Below are positions 7,406 to 16,028 of a DNA stretch of 64,000 bases, one piece after another (within the stretch, counting starts at the first letter, position 1; every line of letters starts with the position of its first letter). The stretch is taken from the NCBI GenBank assembly GCA_902517815.1, contig CABYED010000005.1:1-64000 (forward strand), written 5' to 3'. The DNA comes from an uncultured SAR116 cluster alpha proteobacterium (lineage in GTDB: Bacteria > Pseudomonadota > Alphaproteobacteria > Puniceispirillales > Marisalimonadaceae). Under the pieces are notes generated by a model that worked only from the letters and a program-made list of their open reading frames with translations, was not told the origin of the DNA and did not search any database. Position numbers and translations under genes: made by a program.

Positions 7406-8779
7406 TCAGCTTTTTGAAAACGCTAACTCTTCTGATCGCGCTCGGCGCCATAGCTCAGCGGCTGCAGTTTCTGCAGCTTCAAGAACAGCTGATTTGTCCA
7501 CTCGTAGCGGCTCTCCACCAGAAACAACAACCTCGCCCTCCACAATGACTGTATCTACGTCTCGACCCTGTCCTGTGTGTACAAGTGTTCCCAACACGTT
7601 TGTAAGCGGTCTCAAATGTGGGCGCCTAAAGTCAAACATTACTAAATCAGCGCGTTTGCCAACTGTTAAAGAACCAACCTCGTCTTCCAGACCAAGCGCC
7701 CGCGCACCTCCAATTGTAGCAGCCTCAAATACATTGGCAGGCTGCCAATCGTTGGTAATCTTACCATCTTGTAAACGACCCGAAGCTAAAGCCCATCTCA
7801 TCAATTCCACCATATCAGCATGCATGTTGTCGGTTGAAAGTGCCAAATTCATACCCGCGCGACGTAGAGCACTGGTCGGCGCCACCTGACCGTGTGTTTG
7901 ATTGCCCTTAGCTATATGAGCCAGATGAGCGCCTGCGCGTCCAAGTCGCTCAATATCTGTTTTCGAGACGTGTATACAATGCGCACCAATTAAACGATCA
8001 TCTAGCAATCCGACATCCTCCAATAATTCAGGTGGACTCATCTTGTCACGTTCTCGAATGAAATCAACTTCAACTTGACTTTGTGAAACATGAGTGTTGA
8101 TCCGCAACCCTTTGTCATCGCGCATATTGCGTACTTGGCGCAATAGATCTGGCGAACAAGTGTCTGGCGCGTGAGGTGCTAGGACCACCCCAGTGAGTAG
8201 ACTAATTGGATCGTGATTTTCTTCAATTAGATCCGAGGCTTCCCTGAGAGTCTGCTCTCCTATTTTTGTGTTATAGGTCCACTCACCGAGATGTACGCGT
8301 GTGAAATCAACATCGTGGATTCTTCCACAGCCCCATGCTCTGATCCCTGTTTCAGCCATGGCTGGAAGTGCAATATTTTGGTGTGTGAAGGTATCGTTGA
8401 TTATCGTTGATCCGAAGAGGAGTGCTTCTAAACCGCCCAGCTGAGCCATAGCATATGCCTCTTCTGGGTTTGGATCATGTCCATGAGGCACACCAATGGT
8501 ATAAGCCGGCGCAAACCCCATGTCTTCCGCCACTCCGCGAACCATACTAAGGATAGCGTGGGTGTGGACGTTAACGAACCCAGGTGTAATGACAAACCCC
8601 TTCGCATCAATTACTTTTGTTGCCGGGTGAATCCTGGCCGGCTTTTTGTCTTGAATTGACTCTATTCGGCCGTTATCGATAATTACCCAACCTTCTTGGA
8701 TGTAAGGTCTATTGGGATCTGAGGTAAGCAGAGTGCCTCCTGCTACGATCATATCCGGTATTGCAAGAGCCTCATTCAT
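7406..8779 (-). CDS. Metal-dependent amidohydrolase (MTA/SAH deaminase - chlorohydrolase type)
   Basis: This 457-residue enzyme of the amidohydrolase superfamily most resembles the deaminase/chlorohydrolase group (methylthioadenosine or S-adenosylhomocysteine deaminase, TrzA, AtzA). Likely metal ligands are H72 and H74 (NVHTH), H230 (NTHVSQ) and D317 (LSTDN), with further active-site histidines at 267 and 270 (GAHCIH). Such enzymes remove an amino or similar group from ring nitrogen compounds in the cytoplasm. Its start overlaps the end of the ATPase gene by 8 bases, so it is co-translated with the importer and probably acts on the imported compound. The substrate is unknown. Confidence 0.85.
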   Translation of the reverse strand: MNEALAIPDMIVAGGTLLTSDPNRPYIQEGWVIIDNGRIESIQDKKPARIHPATKVIDAKGFVITPGFVNVHTHAILSMVRGVAEDMGFAPAYTIGVPHGHDPNPEEAYAMAQLGGLEALLFGSTIINDTFTHQNIALPAMAETGIRAWGCGRIHDVDFTRVHLGEWTYNTKIGEQTLREASDLIEENHDPISLLTGVVLAPHAPDTCSPDLLRQVRNMRDDKGLRINTHVSQSQVEVDFIRERDKMSPPELLEDVGLLDDRLIGAHCIHVSKTDIERLGRAGAHLAHIAKGNQTHGQVAPTSALRRAGMNLALSTDNMHADMVELMRWALASGRLQDGKITNDWQPANVFEAATIGGARALGLEDEVGSLTVGKRADLVMFDFRRPHLRPLTNVLGTLVHTGQGRDVDTVIVEGEVVVSGGEPLRVDKSAVLEAAETAAAELWRRARSEELAFSKS

Positions 8780-9518
8780 GGGTCAAATGCCTAAGAAACC
8801 GCTGTGCACCAGGCGATTTTGGTTCTCTGAACAGAATTTCTGGTGGACCCTCCTCAGCAATCCTACCATCCTCCATATAAATTACGCGGTCTGCAACTTC
8901 ACGCGCAAAATTCATTTCATGGGTAACTACTACCATAGTCATACCTCCGTTTGCTAATTCCTTCATCACATCTAGCACCTCTTGAACCAATTCAGGATCC
9001 AGAGCCGAAGTTGGTTCATCAAACAGCATAACTCTAGGCTTCATTGCTAGTGCTCGTGCTATTGCTACTCTTTGCTGTTGGCCACCGGATAGTTGTACTG
9101 GACGCTTCATTGCGTGATCAGACATATGAACCCGTTTGAGTTCAGCTGCAGCGAGAGCTCTTGCATCCGACTTAGACATCCCACGAACCTTTTCAGGCCC
9201 AATAGCTACATTATCGAGGGCAGAAAAATGAGGAAATAGATTGAACCTTTGGAAAACAAAGCCAAATTGACTGCGTTGGTCGGCGATTTGTTTTTCAGAA
9301 CCACTATTCATCACTGGGTTTCCATCTAACCGTACATTACCAGCGCTAGGCTCCTCCAATCTATTCAGGCAGCGTAGAAAGGTGGTCTTACCTGAACCAG
9401 AGGCTCCAATAATTACAACAGTCTCACCAGTTGCTACGTCCATCGATACACGACGTAACACAGAATTATCCCCAAAGCTTTTGCTAAGGTCTTGCACTTG
9501 GATTACTGGAGTTACCAT
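8772..9518 (-). CDS. Polar amino acid-type ABC importer ATPase
   Basis: A 248-residue ATPase of the GlnQ/HisP family. Walker [10 protein letters not shown] is at 38-46, signature LSGGQ at 143-147, Walker B VMLFDEP at 163-169, D-loop SALD at 171-174 and H-loop H200. [13 protein letters not shown] around 85-97 is the family's Q-loop. It overlaps the permease gene upstream by 7 bases and the amidohydrolase gene downstream by 8, forming a tightly coupled operon. It powers the permease encoded just before it. Confidence 0.93.
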   Translation of the reverse strand: MVTPVIQVQDLSKSFGDNSVLRRVSMDVATGETVVIIGASGSGKTTFLRCLNRLEEPSAGNVRLDGNPVMNSGSEKQIADQRSQFGFVFQRFNLFPHFSALDNVAIGPEKVRGMSKSDARALAAAELKRVHMSDHAMKRPVQLSGGQQQRVAIARALAMKPRVMLFDEPTSALDPELVQEVLDVMKELANGGMTMVVVTHEMNFAREVADRVIYMEDGRIAEEGPPEILFREPKSPGAQRFLRHLTHE

Positions 9519-10165
9519 GTTGGAAGCCTCCGCTCAAGTCGACCCGACAACCAGCTTAATACTTTAATAAGAACATAATAATACACCGCCAGCAGAGTAT
9601 AAATCTCAAATGGCACAAAGTGAACTGAGATTATCGCCTGACCTGCTCTTGTTAATTCATAAACTGATATTACTGAGAGCAAAGATGAATTTTTTACTAA
9701 GCTTATTAGCTCGTTTGTCAGTGGCGGAACCATTTGTCTATAAGCTTGTGGTAGTAAGATATATACGAGGATTTGCCTGTGTCGCATGCCTATGGCAGTG
9801 GCTGCTTCGGACTGGCCCCGCTCAATAGACCCCACGCCACCGCGCACAACTTCCGCTACGAATGCTGCAGAGTTCAAAGAAAGCGCAACTACACCGGCCC
9901 AAAATTCATCAAATCGTATACCAAGCGCAGGGAGTGCAAAAAAAACTAGAAAAATTTGAATCAGCAAAGGTGTACCGCGTATAAAATCAACATAACCTGC
10001 AACAATCAAACGAAGGGGTCTACTATGCGACAGTGAGCACAAACCCAAAACTACACCAAGCACCAAACCCAGGACAGATGCTAGTGCTGAGACTTGCAAC
10101 GTTACCACTACACCATGACCAAGGAGTGGGATGCTTTCTAATATAATGCCCCAATCAATAGTCAT
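9512..10165 (-). CDS. Polar amino acid-type ABC importer permease
   Basis: A 217-residue inner-membrane permease of the HisM/GlnP family, with about five membrane segments. The cytoplasmic coupling motif lies near [20 protein letters not shown], followed by [25 protein letters not shown], highly characteristic of the family. Only one permease is present, so it probably acts as a homodimer. The gene is separated from the upstream binding-protein gene by 63 bases containing a strong hairpin. Confidence 0.92.
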   Translation of the reverse strand: MTIDWGIILESIPLLGHGVVVTLQVSALASVLGLVLGVVLGLCSLSHSRPLRLIVAGYVDFIRGTPLLIQIFLVFFALPALGIRFDEFWAGVVALSLNSAAFVAEVVRGGVGSIERGQSEAATAIGMRHRQILVYILLPQAYRQMVPPLTNELISLVKNSSLLSVISVYELTRAGQAIISVHFVPFEIYTLLAVYYYVLIKVLSWLSGRLERRLPTW

Positions 10166-10180
10166 ATAACCACCTATTCA

Positions 10181-10213
10181 ACCTTGTCCCCTAACCTATT
10201 AAAGGGACAAGGT
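10181..10213 (-). terminator. 10-bp intergenic hairpin after the binding-protein gene
   Basis: ACCTTGTCCC (10181-10190) pairs perfectly with GGGACAAGGT (10204-10213) around a 13-nt loop. It lies between the minus-strand binding-protein gene and its permease gene. No T-run follows on the transcribed strand, so partial termination or protection of the upstream mRNA from 3' decay fits better than full termination. This would give more binding protein than membrane parts. Confidence 0.6.
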
Positions 10214-10228
10214 AAGTTAAATTAGCAA

Positions 10229-11083
10229 TCACGCAAATGACGGAATTGTGTCGGACAGTTCCATTTTGAACCCAAACCACTTTTCTTGCAACGCGTAAAT
10301 CTCTCCGCTATCTTTCAGCCTTGTGAGTTCAGCATCCATCCAATTGACAATTTCTGTATCTTCTTTACGCGCCGCTATCCCTGCCCAATTCAACTTTCCG
10401 ACTGGGCGTACCAATGCGTATGCACCTGGACGGTCTTTCATCACTTTTCCTAATGTTGGCAAAGTGTTAAGCACACCATCAACCGTTCCTTGACTGAGCG
10501 CAAGATAAGCAGAAGGATGATCATCATAAATTTTTACATCAGAAAAACCCTTTCCTTTGGCGGCTACGATTTCTTTTTCAAGAGCTGGCTTCATCATTTC
10601 ACCAGGTGATCCAAGTTTAACGCCAAGTACTTTGCCTGAAAGATCCTTCACTGACATGATTTTTGATGCATCATCTGCTCGAATAAGCATAGCTTGGCTT
10701 GCTTCAGCATACGGAATAGAAAAAGCGACCTTTTTTAAACGCTCTTTACGGTAACTCATAGACGACATAATCACATCGAACCTTCCAGCGTAGAGCGCTG
10801 GAATTACACCTGACCACTGCGTGTCAATAAATTCTGGCTTAACCCCTAATGAAGCACACATCAAATTTGCTAAGTCGACATCATAGCCCACTATCTTACC
10901 CGCGTCCCGAAAAGTAAAAGGGGGATAAGTTGCTTCACATCCTATTTGCAACACTCCCGCCGCTTTTACATCAGACAAAGTTTTACTTGCTGCGCGAGCT
11001 AAACTAGGTGCCAACATTGATACAGCCAAACCCGAGGCGGCAGTGACTAAAACTTGACGGCGTGAAAATTTAGTTGTTTTCAT
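10229..11083 (-). CDS. ABC importer substrate-binding protein, family 3 (amino acid type)
   Basis: This 284-residue periplasmic binding protein begins with a twin-arginine-like signal (KFSRRQVLVTAASG) and a cleavage region near LARAASK. The mature part has the family 3 hallmarks: CEATYPPFTFRDAGKIVGYDVDLA near 49-72 and later KLGSPGEMM and VDGVLNTLPT. It captures the substrate for the single-permease importer downstream. Family members bind amino acids, opines or related cations; the linked amidohydrolase hints at a nitrogen heterocycle or modified nucleoside, which is inference. The promoter presumably lies in 11084-11300. Confidence 0.9.
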   Translation of the reverse strand: MKTTKFSRRQVLVTAASGLAVSMLAPSLARAASKTLSDVKAAGVLQIGCEATYPPFTFRDAGKIVGYDVDLANLMCASLGVKPEFIDTQWSGVIPALYAGRFDVIMSSMSYRKERLKKVAFSIPYAEASQAMLIRADDASKIMSVKDLSGKVLGVKLGSPGEMMKPALEKEIVAAKGKGFSDVKIYDDHPSAYLALSQGTVDGVLNTLPTLGKVMKDRPGAYALVRPVGKLNWAGIAARKEDTEIVNWMDAELTRLKDSGEIYALQEKWFGFKMELSDTIPSFA

Positions 11084-11524
11084 ATTACATACTCCTATAT
11101 CTTTGCGTTAAGTTAAATACTTGCCGGAAAATATTGTTATGCATTATATAATACAATTTTTATCCTGCTTTTTTTCACTGAAAGCTCGGGGTGCTAAAAA
11201 ATTAAGCTAAATTAGTTAATCATTTTAATGAATGTTTAATAAAACAGCACAAATCGAATTTACTTATATATCGAAAATACAAACTCAATTACAGCATTTT
11301 ACTAGAGTCGCTTTACCCCTTGAATCGCGAAACTTATTGGATATTTGAAATTCTGTTAATGTTAAATCTAGGTGTGTCATTCGTATGTTGACACCTATTT
11401 ATCAACAAAATAACGTGACAGTTCAATGCGAATAGAGCAATTAAATAGAAAATACAAAGTAAATATTAATATCGCTAAAGCTATAATGATAAGTGCCGCC
11501 AACTTATTTTCCATAGCTGTTAAA

Positions 11525-11710
11525 TAAATGGTACTAAAATCAATTAAACTGGCTTGACTGTGTTGACAATACAGAATAACAATTAATTTGTAATTGGGGG
11601 AATGCTTAGAAATACTTTACTACTTTACATATACATTAGTGTCATCAAGTAACTCAAAAACCAGTGCCGAAAGGCTCCCCGGTTCACTTCCGGGTATCCC
11701 TAACACAATT
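11525..11710 (+). repeat. Island repeat copy 3 (shorter, most diverged)
   Basis: This aligns with the right half of copies 1 and 2, from the GGTAC-AAAATC element (here only one, altered to GGTACTAAAA) through TTGACTGTGTTGACAATACAGAATAAC-like sequence to the tRNA fragment. The left inverted-repeat arm is degraded to TACTTTAC while the right arm TCAAGTAA (11645-11652) is intact. It ends just before the first chromosome-like gene at 11740. In the 11084-11739 gap, the part before about 11525 shows no gene. Confidence 0.75.
11653..11705 (+). pseudogene. tRNA-Leu(CAA) 3' fragment, copy 3
   Basis: CTCAAAA, ACCAG, the variable arm GCC-GAAA-GGC, a perfect T-stem CCCGG/CCGGG and TATCCCT are all recognisable. 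The T-loop is TTCACTT, losing conserved bases, and the terminal CCA is ACA. The 5' half is missing. It marks the right end of the island. Decay at conserved positions says it is not a functional tRNA part. Confidence 0.78.
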
Positions 11711-11739
11711 CCTAATTAAGTGTAGGCAGAAATTTTAAA

Positions 11740-12204
11740 ATGGAACTTAATGATGAGGTCAAAATACCAGCAAAATTAGAATACGTTTACAATTGTTTAA
11801 ACGATCTTGAAGTTTTACAAAAATGTATTCCAGGTTGCGAAGAATTGTTAGAAAATACAGATGGTTCTTTGTCTGCTAGGGTAGTTTTAAAAATTGGACC
11901 AATAAAAGCAAATTTTAAAGGGAAAATTGTGTTAGATTTATCAAATGGCCCTGAAAAGTACTCGCTAAATGGTGAAGGGGATGGTGGCATGGCAGGTTTT
12001 GCAAAAGGAGGTGCTGATGTTGAATTAATTGAAGATGGTAATGAGACAATTTTAAAATACGTTGCTAAGAGTTCGGTAACAGGTAAGATTGCTCAACTTG
12101 GAAGTCGCTTAATTTTAAACACAGCTAAAAAATTATCTAAAACTTTTTTTGAAAATTTCAGAGAACATATCCGCAATGAAAAAAATGAAAATGTTCAATC
12201 ATAA
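11740..12204 (+). CDS. CoxG-like SRPBCC protein, copy 1
   Basis: A 154-residue protein of the CoxG family (SRPBCC fold), often annotated as carbon monoxide dehydrogenase subunit G. The N-terminus MELNDEVKIPAKLEYVYNCL and the core CIPGCEELLENTDGSLSARV with the GGADVELIEDGNETILKY strand are typical. No CO dehydrogenase genes are in the window. CoxG-like proteins also occur with other molybdenum hydroxylases or alone, so the role here is unclear. A second, clearly related copy follows 224 bases later. It is the first gene after the island boundary. Confidence 0.8.
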   Translation: MELNDEVKIPAKLEYVYNCLNDLEVLQKCIPGCEELLENTDGSLSARVVLKIGPIKANFKGKIVLDLSNGPEKYSLNGEGDGGMAGFAKGGADVELIEDGNETILKYVAKSSVTGKIAQLGSRLILNTAKKLSKTFFENFREHIRNEKNENVQS

Positions 12205-12428
12205 CTAATTGTAATTATTGTTTTCAATCTTAGATCTATACAATTCAAAAATTATCAAAATCTGAATAACACTTAGCTTGATATTCTGTAAGTTAATGTG
12301 CTAAAAAATTTTACAATAGTTAGGTAATTGATCTACATATAAGCTATGTAAAATAAGTCTTAATTGTTTAAATCTGTAATTAAATTTTTAAACCCTAATA
12401 AAAGGATTTCAAAAAGAGAATTAAATCT

Positions 12429-12881
12429 ATGGAATTGAATGACGAAATAAGAATCCCTGCAAAATTAGATTTTGTTTATAAATCCTTAAATGACCTACAT
12501 ATATTGCAGACTTGTATTCCTGGGTGCGAAGAATTAATAGAAGGTCAAGATGGCACCTTGAGTGCTAAAGTCATTTTAAAAATTGGTCCTATAAAAGCTG
12601 GCTTTAAAGGTAAAATAAACTTAGATCTCTCAAAAGGTCCTTCAAGATACTCGCTAACTGGTCAAGGTGATGGAGGTGTGGCAGGCTCAGCTTCTGGCGG
12701 TGCTGATGTTGAGTTAATAGAAGATGGTAATGAAACAATTTTAAAATATGCCGCTACAAGTAATGTTAAAGGAAAAATTGCTCAATTAGGTAGTAGATTG
12801 GTTTTGAGCACTGCTAAAAAGCTTTCAAGAGCATTTTTTGAAAATTTTAAGAATTATGTTATAGAAGAGCAAAAAAATTAG
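12429..12881 (+). CDS. CoxG-like SRPBCC protein, copy 2
   Basis: A 150-residue paralogue of the preceding gene; long blocks such as CIPGCEEL, LKIGPIKA, GGADVELIEDGNETILKY and KGKIAQLGSRL-type sequence are shared. The tandem arrangement suggests local duplication followed by divergence. It lies 36 bases before the deacylase gene and upstream of the sox genes on the same strand. The 224-bp gap between the two copies is AT-rich with no recognisable gene. Confidence 0.8.
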   Translation: MELNDEIRIPAKLDFVYKSLNDLHILQTCIPGCEELIEGQDGTLSAKVILKIGPIKAGFKGKINLDLSKGPSRYSLTGQGDGGVAGSASGGADVELIEDGNETILKYAATSNVKGKIAQLGSRLVLSTAKKLSRAFFENFKNYVIEEQKN

Positions 12882-12917
12882 AAAAATATAAAAATTTCAT
12901 TGTTGATAAACCTTAAA

Positions 12918-13439
12918 ATGGATCATCATTTAAAACTTCCAATATCATCTAATCAACTATTAAAACAATTAGATGATTGGAAAATCATTTATAAACACTT
13001 TACCCATGAACCATTGATTTCAGTGTATGAATCTAAATTAATTCAAGAAAAACTTTTTGGTAATGATAAAGAAAATGGTCATATAAAGAATCTTTATCTA
13101 AGAGATAAAAAGAAAAACAATATATTATTTGTAGCTCATCAAGATGCAGTTATCGACTTAAAGTTACTTGCAGAAAAAATGAACATGGGCCGTTTAAGTT
13201 TTGGTTCTAAAGAAAGATTAATGGAAAATTTAGGTGTATTACCAGGAGCTGTCTCTCCATTCGCCATGATTAATGGAGTTAAAAATAACGTTACTATTTT
13301 TTTAGACACAAAGCTTAAATCTTATAAAAGGATTTTTGCACATCCACTGGAAAATAATCAAACTCTTGAAATTACATTTGATCAACTTGAAAAATTTTTT
13401 AAGAAAATATTTGTGACAACTTATTGGATTGATTTATAG
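12918..13439 (+). CDS. ProXp/YbaK-type aminoacyl-tRNA deacylase
   Basis: A 173-residue protein from the ATG at 12918 (an in-frame TTG lies at 12900). It matches the YbaK/ProRS-INS editing family: NNILFVAHQDAVIDLKLL, the conserved LGVLPGAVSPFAMIN and a late strand with FLDTKL. Such free-standing domains hydrolyse mischarged tRNA, for example Ala-tRNAPro, in the cytoplasm. It sits between the CoxG-like genes and the sox locus with no obvious functional link to either. Confidence 0.82.
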   Translation: MDHHLKLPISSNQLLKQLDDWKIIYKHFTHEPLISVYESKLIQEKLFGNDKENGHIKNLYLRDKKKNNILFVAHQDAVIDLKLLAEKMNMGRLSFGSKERLMENLGVLPGAVSPFAMINGVKNNVTIFLDTKLKSYKRIFAHPLENNQTLEITFDQLEKFFKKIFVTTYWIDL

Positions 13440-13510
13440 ATATAATTTTTATTGATTTTGAATCATAACTTTATTTATTAATTATTCCAAAAATATATTA
13501 TGGTAAAACA

Positions 13511-13885
13511 ATGTTCTATAAATTAATAAAAATGTATTTTAAGTTTATTATTTGTATTATTTTTGTATTAAATTTAACAGTAAGTTCCTCTTCTGCGAAA
13601 GATAATTCTCTGTTGTTGATGATAACTGATAAGACATGTTTAATTTGTATGGTATGGGAAAAGCAAATAGGTAAAATATATCCCAAAACTGAAATTGCTA
13701 ATAAATTTCCTCTTTCAAGAATTGAAATGAACGATTTTGTAAATTACTCTAAACATAAAATAAAAAAAACAAATATAACACCAACATTTATTTTTATAAG
13801 AAATAATAATGAGCAGGGTCGAATTGAAGGATACACAAGTCCTGAAATGTTTTGGTGGCAAGTTGACGAAATAATTGGTGACTAA
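13511..13885 (+). CDS. SoxS-like periplasmic thioredoxin-fold protein
   Basis: A 124-residue protein with an N-terminal hydrophobic signal ending near SSSSAK, then a short thioredoxin-like core containing the Cys pair TCLICMVWE, the cis-proline region TPTFIFI and the C-terminal GRIEGYTSPEMFWW. It directly precedes soxY on the same strand. In Paracoccus-type loci SoxS is a periplasmic thioredoxin that reduces and activates SoxY. Position and motif support that role; without an alignment, another small thioredoxin remains possible. Confidence 0.65.
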   Translation: MFYKLIKMYFKFIICIIFVLNLTVSSSSAKDNSLLLMITDKTCLICMVWEKQIGKIYPKTEIANKFPLSRIEMNDFVNYSKHKIKKTNITPTFIFIRNNNEQGRIEGYTSPEMFWWQVDEIIGD

Positions 13886-13933
13886 TATAATATAATAAGT
13901 AATTATTAAACTATTAATTTTTTGGAGATTTCT

Positions 13934-14395
13934 ATGAAACGTCAAAAAATGATTATGATTTCAAGAAGAGATATTATGTATCTATTAGGCGGGGTTGCAA
14001 GTACTGCATTATTTTCAAATTATGCATTAGCCAAACCCAACTTAGCTCTTAAAAGAATCAAAGAAATAAGTAAAAATAATGTTGAAGAGAGTGATTTATT
14101 CTTAGATGTTCCTGAAATTGCTGAAAATGGAAATCAAGTAAAAGTTAGCTTTGATATTGATAGTCCTATGACTAACGATGATTTTGTTAAAACAGTTTAT
14201 TTATTAGCAGATGGTAATCCAGCTCCTAATGTAGCTAAATTTTCTTTTAGCACAGATATGGGGGCATGCTCAGCAACAACTAGAATGAGATTATCTAAAA
14301 CACAAAATGTTTATCTTTTAGCAGAATATAATAATGGCAAATTTGCCATGACAAAATCAAAAGTAAAAGTAACAATTGGTGGTTGTGGCGGTTGA
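13934..14395 (+). CDS. soxY: Sulfur-carrier protein SoxY
   Basis: A 153-residue periplasmic protein starting at the ATG 13934 behind a GGAG site. It has a twin-arginine signal (ISRRDIMYLLGG) and ends with the swinging arm GGCGG, whose cysteine carries the thiosulfate-derived sulfur during oxidation. It forms a heterodimer with SoxZ, encoded 15 bases downstream. The Tat signal lets it be folded, and probably bound to SoxZ, before export. The identification is firm from the C-terminus and the neighbours. Confidence 0.93.
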   Translation: MKRQKMIMISRRDIMYLLGGVASTALFSNYALAKPNLALKRIKEISKNNVEESDLFLDVPEIAENGNQVKVSFDIDSPMTNDDFVKTVYLLADGNPAPNVAKFSFSTDMGACSATTRMRLSKTQNVYLLAEYNNGKFAMTKSKVKVTIGGCGG

Positions 14396-14410
14396 AAGGA
14401 GAGATACTGT

Positions 14411-14737
14411 ATGTCTAAAATTAAACCAAGAGGAAAAGTACCAAAAAAAGCCTCTGTTGACGAAATAATAGAGATAAAAACACTTATAAGGCATCCAATG
14501 CATAGTGGACGTATGAAAGATAAAAATGGTAAAAACATCCCAAAACGTATAATTAACAAATTTTTAGTCAAGTTTAATAGCAAACAGGTTTTTGTAATGG
14601 ATTTAGAACCTTCCATATCAACAAATCCATATATTGCATTTCCTTATAAGGCAAAAGAAACAGGAACTTTTGACTTTGAGTGGACTGATGACAATGGTGA
14701 GAAATATACAATGTCCAGAAAAATGACAGTATCCTAA
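14411..14737 (+). CDS. soxZ: SoxZ
   Basis: A 108-residue partner of SoxY with an immunoglobulin-like fold. The N-terminal region EIKTLIRHPMHSGRMKDKNG followed by IPKRIINKF is diagnostic of SoxZ, and the end has GTFDFEWTDDNGE. It has no signal peptide and is thought to cross the membrane with SoxY via Tat. It follows soxY by 15 bases and precedes soxC by 13. Confidence 0.93.
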   Translation: MSKIKPRGKVPKKASVDEIIEIKTLIRHPMHSGRMKDKNGKNIPKRIINKFLVKFNSKQVFVMDLEPSISTNPYIAFPYKAKETGTFDFEWTDDNGEKYTMSRKMTVS

Positions 14738-14750
14738 ATAAGGTTTTGCA

Positions 14751-16028
14751 TTGAAAAAAAACAAAAAGAAAAACATAAAAATTAATCGCAGAGAGTTGCT
14801 AGCAGGTACTGCCTCATTTGGTGCTATCGCTCTTACAACAAAGGTAGTTAATTCTCAAGAAGCAAACCCCAATAATTTACCACCTAATGTTCCGGAGTGG
14901 ACTGCTGAATTAGGAACTGGGGTTGACGCTAATCCTTATGGAATGCCATCTGAATTTGAAAAAAATGTTATTCGAAGAAATGTAGAATGGTTAACAGCTA
15001 GTACTGAGTCCTCTGTTAATTTTACCCCTATACAAGATTTAGAAGGAATTATAACACCTAATGGTTTATGTTTTGAAAGACATCATGGTGGAGTTTCTAT
15101 AATAAACCCTAAAGATTATCGACTAATGATTAATGGTTTGGTTGATAGAGAAATGATTTTCACATTAGATGATTTGAAAAGATTTCCCCAAACTAATAAA
15201 TTTTATTTTTTAGAATGTGCTGCCAATGGAGGCATGGAATGGAAAGGATCACAACTTAATGGTTGTCAATATACTTTTGGTATGGTCCATAATGTCCAAT
15301 ATACTGGTGTAAAATTATCAGATTTAATTCTTGAAACTGGTATTAAACCCAAGGCTAAGTGGGTCCTAGCAGAAGGTAGCGATTCATCAGGTATGACAAG
15401 GTCAATTCCTATTGAAAAAATTCTTGATGACTGCATGATTGCGTGGGCTATGAATGGCGAAGCATTGAGATCTGAACAAGGGTATCCTGTCAGGCTTGTT
15501 GTTCCAGGTTGGGAAGGAAATATGTGGGTAAAGTGGTTAAGGAGGCTAGAATTTGGCGATATGCCATATATGACAAGAGAAGAGACTTCAAAATACACAG
15601 ATTTACTACCTGACGGAAAAGCAAGAATGTTTACTTGGGTTATGGATGCTAAATCTGTTGTTACCTCTCCAAGTCCAGAAAAGGCAATATTAAAAAAAGG
15701 AGTTCATCAATTAAGAGGACTTGCATGGTCTGGCAGAGGTAAGATCAAAAGGGTTGATGTTTCTTTAGATGGCGGAAAAAACTGGGAAACTGCAAAATTA
15801 CATGATCCTGTATTGAGTAAAAGCTTAGCCCGATTTACGTTACCATTTGAATGGAATGGTCAAGAGCTTTTGGTTCAATCAAGAGCTATTGACGAAACAA
15901 ATTATGTACAACCAACTATTCAAGAACTTCAAAAATTGAGAGGTGTTAATTCAATTTATCATAATAATTCCATTGCAACTTGGAAAGTTAATAAAGATGG
16001 AACAGTAGACAATGTTCGACTTGGTTAG
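14751..16028 (+). CDS. soxC: Sulfane dehydrogenase molybdenum subunit SoxC
   Basis: A 425-residue sulfite-oxidase-family molybdoenzyme. It starts with TTG at 14751, preceded by an AAGG site, as no nearby ATG fits. A twin-arginine signal (INRRELLAGT) is at 11-20, and the molybdenum-binding cysteine is probably C156 in FLECAANGGMEW. SoxCD oxidises the SoxY-bound sulfane sulfur, so complete oxidation to sulfate without sulfur globules is expected. The gene overlaps the start of soxD by 17 bases. Confidence 0.93.
   Translation: MKKNKKKNIKINRRELLAGTASFGAIALTTKVVNSQEANPNNLPPNVPEWTAELGTGVDANPYGMPSEFEKNVIRRNVEWLTASTESSVNFTPIQDLEGIITPNGLCFERHHGGVSIINPKDYRLMINGLVDREMIFTLDDLKRFPQTNKFYFLECAANGGMEWKGSQLNGCQYTFGMVHNVQYTGVKLSDLILETGIKPKAKWVLAEGSDSSGMTRSIPIEKILDDCMIAWAMNGEALRSEQGYPVRLVVPGWEGNMWVKWLRRLEFGDMPYMTREETSKYTDLLPDGKARMFTWVMDAKSVVTSPSPEKAILKKGVHQLRGLAWSGRGKIKRVDVSLDGGKNWETAKLHDPVLSKSLARFTLPFEWNGQELLVQSRAIDETNYVQPTIQELQKLRGVNSIYHNNSIATWKVNKDGTVDNVRLG

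Larger units (their letters stand above)
7331..11652. mobile_element. Cargo cassette B bounded by tRNA-Leu fragments
   Basis: The interval lies between fragments at 7278-7330 and 11653-11705. It carries one minus-strand operon (binding protein, permease, ATPase, amidohydrolase). It is clearly richer in G+C than both cassette A and the flanking chromosome (33 G/C of 60 at 8521-8580, counted by eye), suggesting a separate donor. No integrase is present. Mobility is inferred from the boundaries and composition. Confidence 0.6.

Noticed and set aside
7380-7889. A 169-codon plus-strand frame
   Set aside because: It lies opposite the amidohydrolase gene, whose active-site motifs are intact; the plus-strand product is low-complexity Ser/Thr/Pro-rich, as expected of an antisense shadow in G+C-rich DNA.
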